Below are positions 28,701-35,662 of a DNA stretch of 35,908 nt, one piece after another. Position numbers and translations under genes: made by a program. The notes beneath the pieces were generated by a model that was not told the origin of the DNA, made no database searches, and saw nothing but the letters and a program-made list of their open reading frames with translations. The stretch lies in assembly GCA_944336975.1 (NCBI GenBank), contig CALVLH010000016.1, positions 1 through 35,908 of the forward strand. The letters are read 5' to 3'. The first letter of the stretch is position 1. Each line of letters begins with the position of its first letter. Source of the stretch: an uncultured Clostridia bacterium (GTDB lineage: Bacteria; Bacillota; Clostridia; Christensenellales; Borkfalkiaceae).

Positions 28701-29622
28701 CGGTATGCTCGATCTCGAAAAGGGATACGGATATCTCGTCTATGACTACTATGGCGACACCTATATGGCAGTCAGCAAGGTTCCTTTCACGGTGTTTAAT
28801 TTGGGAAGCTGGACGAGTGCTTCGCTTTCCGTTTCCGTGATCGGATATGCAGAATCGGAAGGGGAATGGTCTGATTTCAGCGTAAGCCTTTCCGTATACC
28901 AGTCGGGCACGATTCTGTTCTTCAGTGAATACGGTCAGCCTTTTACCATTTACGACCTCGGAAAAGACTTCTCCGACAGTTTGACCTTTACGGTAAACAT
29001 GACTACCAGCAAGTTCAAGGCGACGGACGTCAAGTTCACGGCATCCGTCAGCAAAGAGGGCGTCATCTCTCTGACCGCGGAGCTTTCTTATGCGGGCGGA
29101 ACGGAAGTTCTTACCGTGGTGGAAGGCGAAGGCGAGAGCGCGGTCACGTCCAAGTATATGCTTTGCTGGCTGAATAAAGAGAAGACTCTTGCCGGTGTTT
29201 ACGAAATCAAAGAATACGGTTCCAGTATCTTCTGCGGATCGATTGAATGGACTGTCCCTGACAGCGCATTCAAGGCATCCAAGATCGATATTGACAGCGG
29301 TGATTACTTTGAGATCAGCGTGACCGGATATGGTACGGAAGAGCAGAAGGTCGAATTGATCAGTACGTCCGGAAAGCTCTATGACAGCAGCGACAAAGCG
29401 GAACATAAATATTACAAGATCAATATTTTCTCCGATACGCAGCTGTGGGTAGCAAATGACTATATTGACGGCGCAGAACCTGAAATCGCAAATTATACTG
29501 TGGAAGAAATCGAAGGGGTAAAATATTATACCTTTACGAGTACGGCAACAAACAAAGTCGTTACTTTCCACTGGACGGAAGGCGGATATTTCTCGGTTGA
29601 CAGCGAAGTCGATCCCTCGTAA
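25777..29622 (+). CDS. Large lipoprotein with InlB-type repeat and BspA-type leucine-rich repeats
   Basis: This 1281-residue exported protein starts at ATG 25777, right after AGAGGAGAAG. An in-frame TTG at 25702 would bury the signal peptide and is rejected. The lipobox FAGC places the anchor at Cys24. Residues about 30-100 form an InlB B-repeat (YVVSFDTAYGS ... GYTFAGWYKDEAC ... IYAKW). BspA-type leucine-rich repeats appear at about 105-300 (EKIGDYAFYG, EIGASAFQDS) and again at about 430-505. The remaining 770 residues are tyrosine- and glycine-rich beta repeats of unknown type. No enzyme motif is seen. Third codon positions look more AT-rich than in the neighbouring genes. It is probably an adhesin or substrate binder at the surface. 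Confidence 0.85.
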   Translation: MKKKICLIVLIAIVATLSFVFAGCETEVKNKYVVSFDTAYGSSVTAQLVEEGGKVTVPDNPDREGYTFAGWYKDEACTEGSEFKFDTDTVSATMTIYAKWTPVQSEDVDNVNGFVYTVIEGTETLSVSAVKDFDYGKQAEVLATYNGMPVVEIAEYGMRNMTAAELILPNSIEKIGDYAFYGNADVTVVDLYASSAEIGASAFQDSGLMAIDLGAATKIGANAFQNSQLSFLTIPATVTEIGDAALDANTLTEIGFAGEFPVLGAKVFGVGDKPLGDGTTERVSFYASESAWNTLVADEKGDTFEDKVKAALDVNAGYIMYLNPADLATAGVYYGDVDVYMGVGSYAVVVESDEIYTVEVYAHTHAYLNLDDVTQRQTVVLDPNTGRTEILKANERGEVIKNGTLYDYVGEETWYEVSDSVNTVAAGAGVMNAAVRMLSFGDNVTAVGDYVFFNSNLFSVSFGTGIDTIGDYAFLNNSYIQEIIFRGETAPSYVGAGAFCYIDTVGFIPVAFANEAYGAAKIWTPLQYAEDYWTGTPSQVGDFVAALNESLEALGDQLSKDGDGNPIRYTDGSYGMFDKISTSGQFALGKTYTADFGKVIMSGTGTHYVYISLNEGDYDGNGAFAGSAYGYWSYATGDDDSNAPLKIEILYGYSNANQQMRRFFAYGKLDGTDFVTRGGEYGVFGELGKEIVNLDGYGTITYNAADGATYVGTYVKDGDKLTVSGIAGIEEITFTAGEEGAASGIAYGGKTLTALGAEAGVYYDCANRAKLEMDGKSYTEGDKTYSGKLILTYNGAVVANTGYVVDGSYIKFNLNGTDKSWDYSRTASDYVVKGYYDNSYNLQMKFIVETATELRGEYTGANGTLTLDGYFSGTQGDKVVTYTVFDGVANIAVFDTEGNVEIVYLNTEDKTYTVASAPEAGMYYVGSSASYRLYLDGQGKLIYYSGSYAYGTYEFDAEKGVIKSKINTENASTTDGMLDLEKGYGYLVYDYYGDTYMAVSKVPFTVFNLGSWTSASLSVSVIGYAESEGEWSDFSVSLSVYQSGTILFFSEYGQPFTIYDLGKDFSDSLTFTVNMTTSKFKATDVKFTASVSKEGVISLTAELSYAGGTEVLTVVEGEGESAVTSKYMLCWLNKEKTLAGVYEIKEYGSSIFCGSIEWTVPDSAFKASKIDIDSGDYFEISVTGYGTEEQKVELISTSGKLYDSSDKAEHKYYKINIFSDTQLWVANDYIDGAEPEIANYTVEEIEGVKYYTFTSTATNKVVTFHWTEGGYFSVDSEVDPS

Positions 29623-29656
29623 CAGAGCGGAGACGGCAGTCAACGCTTAACGGAGC

Positions 29657-29696
29657 AAAAAACTCCCTCATCGGTTGATCCGATGAGGGAGTTTTT
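29657..29696. terminator. strong bidirectional intrinsic terminator
   Basis: A perfect 13-bp stem, ACTCCCTCATCGG (29662-29674) with CCGATGAGGGAGT (29680-29692), has a 5-base loop. It is flanked by AAAAAA and TTTTT, so it can work on both strands. It closes the lipoprotein transcription unit. Confidence 0.95.
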
Positions 29697-29863
29697 CTGT
29701 ATGGTGCAGGACAGTTCGCGTAAGGGGCGGGTAGTTCGGCGCAAGGTACGCGATGATGCGCGGGGGGAGATGGGAAGAGGCGGGCAGGCAAGCGCTGTCG
29801 GAGGGCGCGTCGGGCGGATAAAAACGGCCGTCGGTATGCAGATATCTGCCAAAATCGACGCGG

Positions 29864-29892
29864 TTGACACCTGCGGCGGAAAATGATATAAT
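29864..29892 (+). promoter_or_regulatory. consensus extended -10 promoter of spoIIID
   Basis: TTGACA (29864-29869), a 17-base spacer and TATAAT (29887-29892), preceded by TGA, match the primary sigma-factor consensus at every hexamer position. Transcription near 29899 leaves a leader of about 145 bases. A fully sigma-A-like promoter is unexpected for spoIIID, which is SigE-dependent in Bacillus subtilis. An additional SigE promoter is not evident to me. Confidence 0.8.
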
Positions 29893-29953
29893 AAAAGAGA
29901 AATTTTGCGGGTGCGGAAGGGCACCGGATCCGCCGCGGGAAGAGTTCATATCC

Positions 29954-29971
29954 GACAAATTCCCGACAAAA
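29954..29971. promoter_or_regulatory. tandem CGACAAA motifs in the spoIIID leader (Spo0A-box-like)
   Basis: TCCGACAAA and CCCGACAAA have GACA cores at 29954 and 29965, again 11 bases apart. The first matches TTCGACAAA at 8 of 9 positions. The 20-base stretch is nearly the same as the array at 75-97. Binding by Spo0A is inference. Confidence 0.35.
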
Positions 29972-30004
29972 ATCGGCGCAAGCCGTATGAAGCGCCAAAA
30001 TCCG

Positions 30005-30047
30005 ACATAGAATGAAGTATCGCCAAAGGGGGAGAAAGATTCTATGT
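30005..30047 (+). promoter_or_regulatory. hairpin enclosing the spoIIID ribosome site and start codon
   Basis: ACATAGAAT (30005-30013) and ATTCTATGT (30039-30047) are perfect 9-bp complements. The ATG of spoIIID (30044-30046) lies in the second arm and the GGGGGAG ribosome site (30028-30034) in the loop. This could limit translation until the hairpin opens. Confidence 0.5.
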
Positions 30048-30310
30048 GGGAGTATATGGAAGACCGCGTGCGCAAGAACGCGGAATATATGCTGGAAACG
30101 GGCTGTACCGTCCGCGCGTGCTCGGCGCATTTCGGCGTCAGCAAGTCTACGGTGCACAAGGACGTGACCGAACGGCTCAGGTGGCTGGATCCGCTGCTCT
30201 ATGAGCAGGTGCGAAAGGTGCTCGCGAAAAATCTGAGCGAACGCCATCTGCGCGGCGGGTATGCGACCAAGGAAAAATACGAACGGAAATACCGCGCCGA
30301 ACGGCGCTGA
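30044..30310 (+). CDS. spoIIID: Sporulation transcriptional regulator SpoIIID
   Basis: SpoIIID is a small DNA-binding protein that switches gene expression in the mother cell during sporulation. The 88-residue length fits the family (about 90). The helix-turn-helix segment reads FGVSKSTVHKDVTERL, almost identical to the family's hallmark, and the conserved HLRGGYATKEKY tail follows. The start at 30044 matches the family N-terminus (MWEYMEDRVRKN against MHDYIKERTIKI as I recall it from Bacillus subtilis). Its presence indicates an endospore-forming lineage, though not proof that this strain sporulates. The next gene starts 7 bases after its stop, so the two share a transcript. Confidence 0.95.
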   Translation: MWEYMEDRVRKNAEYMLETGCTVRACSAHFGVSKSTVHKDVTERLRWLDPLLYEQVRKVLAKNLSERHLRGGYATKEKYERKYRAERR

Positions 30311-30317
30311 GGGGCTT

Positions 30318-31004
30318 ATGGAAGAACAGAAGAAATACAATTCGACCGAAGAGCGGCTGGAAGCGTTTCTGCTCGCGCGCGGCGCAGCGTTTGCGGGGTT
30401 TTGCGAGATATCGCCATTGCCCGAACTGCCCGCGCTGCGCTACGCGGTCTCGTTCGGCGTCAAGCTTTCGGACGCCGTGCTCGCGACCATTGCGGACGAG
30501 CCGACGCAGATGTATTTTCAGCATTACCGCACGGCGAACGCGCTTTTGGACGCGATCGCCTTTTCCCTTTGCGGAGAACTCGAACGGGAGGGGCACGCCG
30601 CGTTTCCCGTGGCGGCGAGCCAGAGCTTGGGCGGAGAGCGGCGCTATGCGGGCGTGATCCCGCACAAGACGTGCGCCGTCCTTGCGGGGCTCGGCTTCGT
30701 GGGCAAGAGCGGACTGTTCCTTCACCGAGAATACGGGAGCAAAGTGCGCCTGTGCACGGTGCTGACCGATCTGCCGCTTTCGCCTTTGCTTCCGCGCATG
30801 GAGAACGGGTGCGGCGGATGCACCGCCTGCCGCGACGCTTGTCCTGCGGGCGCGATCTACGGGGAACTCCCGCATACGGACGGCACGCGTAATTTCGACG
30901 CGGAAAAATGTTCCCGATATATGAAGGAGCATTTTCAGGAGATCGGCAGAGGTTCGGTCTGCGGGATCTGCATCCGCGTCTGTCCGAGAAATCGCCTGCG
31001 CTGA
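30318..31004 (+). CDS. 4Fe-4S double-cluster protein (QueG-like C-terminal half)
   Basis: This 228-residue protein has two ferredoxin-type cysteine groups: CGGCTACRDACP around residues 170-181, and C ... CGICIRVCP at the C-terminus. The order and the SGLFLHREYGSKVRL segment match the epoxyqueuosine reductase (QueG) iron-sulfur half. It is shorter than QueG (about 380 residues), so I do not assign queuosine synthesis. It more likely belongs to the 4Fe-4S double-cluster-binding group of unknown redox role. The ATG at 30318 is chosen because GAGGGG lies 3 bases upstream, while an earlier in-frame ATG at 30261 lies inside spoIIID. Neighbours give no specific partner. Confidence 0.8.
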   Translation: MEEQKKYNSTEERLEAFLLARGAAFAGFCEISPLPELPALRYAVSFGVKLSDAVLATIADEPTQMYFQHYRTANALLDAIAFSLCGELEREGHAAFPVAASQSLGGERRYAGVIPHKTCAVLAGLGFVGKSGLFLHREYGSKVRLCTVLTDLPLSPLLPRMENGCGGCTACRDACPAGAIYGELPHTDGTRNFDAEKCSRYMKEHFQEIGRGSVCGICIRVCPRNRLR

Positions 31005-31037
31005 TGTGCATTTCGACAGATTTTCATTTTACAGTTG

Positions 31038-31066
31038 TTGTCATTCGGGCGGGATTGTGTTATAAT
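31038..31066 (+). promoter_or_regulatory. extended -10 promoter of the activase operon
   Basis: The -35 is TTGTCA (31038-31043), the spacer is 17 bases and the -10 is TATAAT (31061-31066), preceded by TGT. Transcription would start near 31073, 25 bases before the start codon. Confidence 0.8.
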
Positions 31067-31097
31067 AACGGAAAGGCAAAAGAGAAACGGTGACAAA

Positions 31098-34043
31098 ATG
31101 TCAAAACGATTGGGCATCGACGTCGGATCTACCACCGTAAAGGTGTGCGTGATCTCGGAAGAAGGAAAAATTTTATATTCTTCGTATGAGCGGCATTTCT
31201 CCCGCGTGAAGGAATGCGTTCTGAGCGAACTGCAAAAGGTCCGCGCGTTCGGCACGGACTTTTGCGCTTGTATTACGGGTTCCGCGGGATTGGGGCTTTC
31301 CCAGCGCGGAAAGATCCCGTTCGTGCAGGAAGTGCAGGCGGCGTTCGTCGCTATCCGCAAATTTTATCCCGACGCGGACGCGGCGGTGGAGTTGGGCGGT
31401 GAGGACGCAAAGATCATCTTCATCACGGGCGGCACCGAACAGCGCATGAACGGGAGCTGTGCGGGCGGCACGGGCGCGTTCATCGATCAGATGGCGACCC
31501 TTCTCAACATCTCCGTTTCGGAGATGGACAAGCTCGCGCTGAACGCGGAACGGGTCTATCCCATCGCGTCCCGCTGCGGCGTGTTTGCCAAATCGGATAT
31601 TCAGCCACTCCTCAATCAGGGGGCGAGAAAAGAGGACATCGCCGCCTCCATCTTTCAGGCGGTCGTCGATCAGACGGTCTCGGGACTGGCGCAGGGCAGG
31701 CGCATCAAGGGCAAGGTGCTCTTTCTCGGCGGCCCGCTCTTCTTTCTCAAAGGACTGCGGGCGGCGTTCTGCAAGACTCTGAATTTGGACGAAGCGCACG
31801 CGATTTTCCCCGAAAGAGCGCCCTGTTTCATGTCCATTGGCGCGGCGCTGTATGCGGAAAACGTCAGGGAGGAGCCGATCGACGAGATCATCGCGCGGCT
31901 GTCCGCCGTATCCGACAGCGACGACATCGTCACGGGCGAGCCGCTGTTCTCTTCGCATGAGGAATACGACGAGTTCATCCGCAGGCACATGCGGAGCGAT
32001 CTCCGATTCGAGGACATCCATAAATATAAGGGAGATGCCTATCTCGGCATCGATTCGGGCTCGACGACGACCAAGCTCATGCTCATCACGCCCGACTGCA
32101 AGATCTTATATTCGCATTATCAGTCCAACAACGGACAGCCGCTCAACATCGTCGCGGACAGGCTGCGCGAGATCTACTGGCTCATTCAGGACAGGATCGT
32201 CATCCGCGGCGCGTGCGTGACGGGATACGGCGAGGATATGCTCAAAGCGGCGCTCAAGATCGATTTCGGCATCGTGGAAACGGTCGCGCATTTCAAAGCC
32301 GCGCTCTATTTCAATCCCGACGTGGATTTCATCATCGACATCGGCGGGCAGGACATCAAATGCTTCAAGGTCAAGAACCGCGCCATCGATTCCATCATGC
32401 TCAACGAGGCGTGCTCCTCGGGGTGCGGATCGTTCATTCAGACGTTCGCAAAGGCGATGGGCATGGAGATCGACGAGTTTTCCCGCCTCGGGCTGTTCGC
32501 GAAACATCCCGTCGAGCTGGGTTCCCGCTGTACCGTGTTCATGAACAGCTCGGTCAAGCAGGCGCAGAAAGAGGGCGCGAGCGTGGAGGATATTTCCGCG
32601 GGACTCTCTTCGTCCATCGTCAAAAACGCGATCTATAAGGTCATCCGCGCCAAAACGCCCGACGAACTGGGAAATCATATCGTCGTGCAGGGCGGGACCT
32701 TCCTCAACGACGCGGTGCTCCGTTCCTTTGAAAAAGAGACGGGGAAAGAAGTGGTGCGCCCCGCGATCGCGGGACTGATGGGGGCGTTCGGCGCCGCGCT
32801 GTACGCAAAAGAGGCGACGGCGGAAAATACGCTCATCAGTTCTCTCGTCACCGAAGCGGAACTGTCCCATTTCACCTATTCTTCCCGTTCGGTTACCTGC
32901 AAAGGCTGTACCTCGCACTGTAATGTCAACATTCTCACGTTTGCGGACGGGCGCCGCTTTATCTCGGGCAACAAATGCGAGAAGGGCGCGGGAGGAACGC
33001 CCCCGACCGACCGTCCCGACATTTACGCGTTCAAATACGAAAAACTGCTCTCTTATGAGACGGGAAAACCGGGCGTGCGCGGAAAGGTCGGGTTGCCTTT
33101 GCAGCTCGTCATGTACGAACAGCTTCCGCTTTGGTCGGGATTTTTCGAGACGTGCGGCTTCGAGGTCGTGCTTTCCGAAAGAAGTTCCCGCGAACTGTAT
33201 TTCAAAGGACAGCATACGGTCGCGAGCGATACGGCGTGCTATCCCGCCAAACTCATGCACGGGCACATCGAATCCCTGCTCGACAAAGGGGTGGACTTCA
33301 TCTTCTATCCCTGCGAGAGTTATAACCTCGACGAGCACGATTCCGTCAACCATTACAACTGTCCCGTGGTGGCGTATTATCCCGAACTTTTGAAGGCGAA
33401 TAACGATCGGCTGAATGCGGACAATTTCGTCATGCCGTATATCGACCCCAACATGGAAAAACCGACCGTGAAGGCGCTCTGCCGCGCGCTGAAAAAATAT
33501 CGGCTTCCCGCTTCTCTCGTGCGCAAGGGACTGCGCGAGGGGATGCGCCGGATGCAGGAATATCACGAGAGCATCGTCGCAAAGGGGCGCGAGATCCTCG
33601 CCCGCGCGGAGCGGGACGGCAATCAGGTCATCGTACTCGCGGGCAGACCTTATCACGTCGATCCCGAGATCAATCACGGCATCAACAAACTGCTCAACTC
33701 GCTCGGGCTGTCCGTCCTCTCGGAGGACGCCGTCTACGAGGAGGGGAGCCTCGTCAAAGTCAACGTGCTCAATCAGTGGACGTATCACGCGCGGCTGTAC
33801 CGCGCGGCGGAGTTCGTCTCTCACCGCGATCACGTCAATCTCGTGCAGCTCGTCTCTTTCGGGTGCGGCATCGACGCGATCACGACGGACGAAGTGCGCG
33901 CCATTTTGGAAAAAGAAGGCAAACTGTATACGCAGATCAAGATCGACGAGATCAACAATCTCGGCGTCGTGAAGATCCGCCTGCGCTCCATGCTGGCGGC
34001 GATCGAAGAACAGAAGGCGGAGAAAAACCGCCCGCAGGAATAA
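31098..34043 (+). CDS. Tandem CoA-dehydratase-activase-like ATPase (HgdC/BadF family) with DUF2229-type C-terminus
   Basis: This 981-residue protein has two ASKHA (actin/Hsp70-like) activase modules. Each has the phosphate-binding start (LGIDVGSTTVKVC; LGIDSGSTTTKLM) and a cysteine pair: Cys121 and Cys160 in the first, Cys439 and Cys478 in the second, both 39 residues apart as in the known activator HgdC. The C-terminal third has HgdB/DUF2229-like motifs (SDTACYPAK, YPCESYN, CKGCTSHC). Known activases use ATP to push electrons from an Fe-S cluster into a dehydratase or related enzyme. The ATG at 31098 is chosen because an earlier in-frame TTG at 31035 lies within the promoter. The substrate is unknown. 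The gene is co-transcribed with the next after a 4-base gap. Confidence 0.88.
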   Translation: MSKRLGIDVGSTTVKVCVISEEGKILYSSYERHFSRVKECVLSELQKVRAFGTDFCACITGSAGLGLSQRGKIPFVQEVQAAFVAIRKFYPDADAAVELGGEDAKIIFITGGTEQRMNGSCAGGTGAFIDQMATLLNISVSEMDKLALNAERVYPIASRCGVFAKSDIQPLLNQGARKEDIAASIFQAVVDQTVSGLAQGRRIKGKVLFLGGPLFFLKGLRAAFCKTLNLDEAHAIFPERAPCFMSIGAALYAENVREEPIDEIIARLSAVSDSDDIVTGEPLFSSHEEYDEFIRRHMRSDLRFEDIHKYKGDAYLGIDSGSTTTKLMLITPDCKILYSHYQSNNGQPLNIVADRLREIYWLIQDRIVIRGACVTGYGEDMLKAALKIDFGIVETVAHFKAALYFNPDVDFIIDIGGQDIKCFKVKNRAIDSIMLNEACSSGCGSFIQTFAKAMGMEIDEFSRLGLFAKHPVELGSRCTVFMNSSVKQAQKEGASVEDISAGLSSSIVKNAIYKVIRAKTPDELGNHIVVQGGTFLNDAVLRSFEKETGKEVVRPAIAGLMGAFGAALYAKEATAENTLISSLVTEAELSHFTYSSRSVTCKGCTSHCNVNILTFADGRRFISGNKCEKGAGGTPPTDRPDIYAFKYEKLLSYETGKPGVRGKVGLPLQLVMYEQLPLWSGFFETCGFEVVLSERSSRELYFKGQHTVASDTACYPAKLMHGHIESLLDKGVDFIFYPCESYNLDEHDSVNHYNCPVVAYYPELLKANNDRLNADNFVMPYIDPNMEKPTVKALCRALKKYRLPASLVRKGLREGMRRMQEYHESIVAKGREILARAERDGNQVIVLAGRPYHVDPEINHGINKLLNSLGLSVLSEDAVYEEGSLVKVNVLNQWTYHARLYRAAEFVSHRDHVNLVQLVSFGCGIDAITTDEVRAILEKEGKLYTQIKIDEINNLGVVKIRLRSMLAAIEEQKAEKNRPQE

Positions 34044-34047
34044 GACC

Positions 34048-35325
34048 ATGCAAGAGAAAACGCAAGAACGGGAAACGGTCGACTATACGGACGATTATCC
34101 GAAGTTCACGCCCGAAATGAAACAAGACTATACCATCCTCATTCCCGATATGCTCCCGTGGCATTTCGATCTTCTGGTTCACGTCATGCGGAGCGAGGGG
34201 TATAAGGTAGACGTCCTGCACAACGACAGCCGCGCCGTCATCGACGAGGGGCTCAAACACGTCCACAACGATACCTGCTATCCCGCGCTCTGCGTGATCG
34301 GGCAGTATCTCGACGCGCTCAAAAGCGGAAAATACGACGTGAACAGGACGGCGGTGATGATCACGCAGTCGGGCGGCGGATGCCGCGCGAGTAATTATCT
34401 TCCGCTCATCCGCAAGGCGCTGAAAGCGGAATTTCCGCAGGTGCCCGTGCTGTCGCTCAACTTCTCGGGGCTGGAAAAGGGCAACGGGCTGGAGATCACT
34501 CTTTCCATGCTGCTCAGGCTCGCCTATGCGATCTTTTACGGCGATCTCATCATGAGCGTTTTCAATCAGACCAAACCTTACGAAATCACGGAAGGGGATT
34601 GCGCCGCGGTGCGCAAAGAATGCGTGGAAAAACTCAAACGCGCCCTCGACGACGGGAGTTATAAGAAGTTCTCGCGCAATGTGCGGGCGGTGCTGGACGC
34701 GTTTGCCGCCGTCCCCGTGAAAAAGGAAGAAAAGGTCAAAGTGGGCATCGTCGGCGAGATCTATGTCAAGTATTCTCCGCTCGGCAATTCGCACCTCGAG
34801 GATTTCCTCCTTTCGGAGAATTGCGAACCCGTCGTGCCCGCGCTCATGGACTTTATTCTCTACTGTGTCATCAACAACATCAACGACGCGAAGTTTTACG
34901 GACACCGATCGCCGTCCGTGCTTGTATTCCGCCTTGCTTATCGCTGGCTGTACGGGAAGCAGAAAAAGCTCATCCGCCTGATGAAAAAACACGGCAGATA
35001 CGAGCCGTTGCACGATTTCGAACACCTGCGCCGCTGTGCGGACAAGGTGATCAATCAGGGCGTGAAGATGGGCGAAGGCTGGCTGATCCCTGCGGAAATG
35101 GCGGCGCTCGCCGAAACGGGAACGGACAACATCGTCTGCGCACAGCCGTTCGGGTGTCTGCCCAATCACATCGCGGGAAAAGGCGCGGTGCGCGCGCTGA
35201 AAGCGCTCTATGAGCATGAAAATATCGTGCCCGTGGACTACGATCCGAGCGCGACGCGCGTCAATCAGGAGAACCGCATCAAGCTCATGCTCGCCACCGC
35301 AAGGGAAAATCTGAAAAAGTCCTGA
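34048..35325 (+). CDS. 2-hydroxyacyl-CoA dehydratase-like (HgdB/DUF2229) protein
   Basis: This 425-residue soluble protein has motifs of the dehydratase D-component family: HNDTCYPALC near residue 72, SGGGCRASNY near 110 and CAQPFGCLPNHIAGKG near residue 368. These cysteines are the candidate Fe-S ligands. Together with the preceding gene it rebuilds the activase-activase-DUF2229-HgdB layout that often occurs as one long polypeptide in gut Clostridia. Here it is split into two genes. AGGA lies upstream of the ATG. True dehydratases, benzoyl-CoA reductases and double-cubane cluster proteins share this fold, so the reaction cannot be assigned. No CoA-transferase or acyl-CoA dehydrogenase genes are nearby. 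Confidence 0.85.
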   Translation: MQEKTQERETVDYTDDYPKFTPEMKQDYTILIPDMLPWHFDLLVHVMRSEGYKVDVLHNDSRAVIDEGLKHVHNDTCYPALCVIGQYLDALKSGKYDVNRTAVMITQSGGGCRASNYLPLIRKALKAEFPQVPVLSLNFSGLEKGNGLEITLSMLLRLAYAIFYGDLIMSVFNQTKPYEITEGDCAAVRKECVEKLKRALDDGSYKKFSRNVRAVLDAFAAVPVKKEEKVKVGIVGEIYVKYSPLGNSHLEDFLLSENCEPVVPALMDFILYCVINNINDAKFYGHRSPSVLVFRLAYRWLYGKQKKLIRLMKKHGRYEPLHDFEHLRRCADKVINQGVKMGEGWLIPAEMAALAETGTDNIVCAQPFGCLPNHIAGKGAVRALKALYEHENIVPVDYDPSATRVNQENRIKLMLATARENLKKS

Positions 35326-35357
35326 CGAAAAATATATGATCGAGGGGAACGGAGAGG

Positions 35358-35662
35358 ATGGATGGGGAAGAGAAATATGAGACAAAAAGGCGATTTTTGT
35401 CGCGGACAAAATAGTCCTGAAAAAAAGGAAGAAAAATATCGTCATTGAACGCCGTGAAATAGAGAAACTGTGTTACGCGCGTCCCACTTTCCTGAATTAT
35501 CTGTTTGCGGGGGTCCATCAGTTATTGCCCGGTCAGTTGGCGATCTGGCCGAAAAGACCGCTGAAAGAAGGAAAAAAAGCGGGATATGTATTGTGGGTCA
35601 GGTATGTCGATTACATTCATATTCCGTACAGCCTGCAACTGCTGACGGAAGAATTATATTGA
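35358..35662 (+). pseudogene. short frameshifted gene, unrecognised
   Basis: From ATG 35358 (GAGGGG about 10 bases upstream) the reading gives MDGEEKYETKRRFLSRTK and then hits TAG at 35412. A -1 shift in the AAAA run at 35408-35411 continues without a stop to TGA 35660-35662. That second part reads like real protein (CYARPTFLNYLFAG, LPGQLAIWPKRPL, YVLWVRYVDYIHIPYSLQLL) but has no start codon of its own. The joined product would be about 101 residues with a basic N-terminus. It could be a decayed gene, a sequencing or assembly indel, or programmed frameshifting. I do not recognise the family. Confidence 0.4.
35395..35411. repeat. palindrome TTTTGTC-GCG-GACAAAA
   Basis: A perfect 7-bp inverted repeat with a 3-base centre. 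It overlaps the frameshift point of the short broken gene and contains GTCGCGGAC. It resembles two facing GACAAA motifs like those near 75 and 29954. Confidence 0.4.

Noticed and set aside
25420-29643. 1407-codon open frame on the - strand
   Set aside because: Antisense to the lipoprotein gene, which has a signal peptide, lipobox and known repeats.
29668-30159. 163-codon frame on the - strand over the spoIIID promoter
   Set aside because: It would overlap the terminator, promoter, leader and start of spoIIID, and has no family resemblance.
31035-31097. TTG start 21 codons upstream in the activase gene
   Set aside because: It lies inside the promoter, upstream of the expected transcription start.
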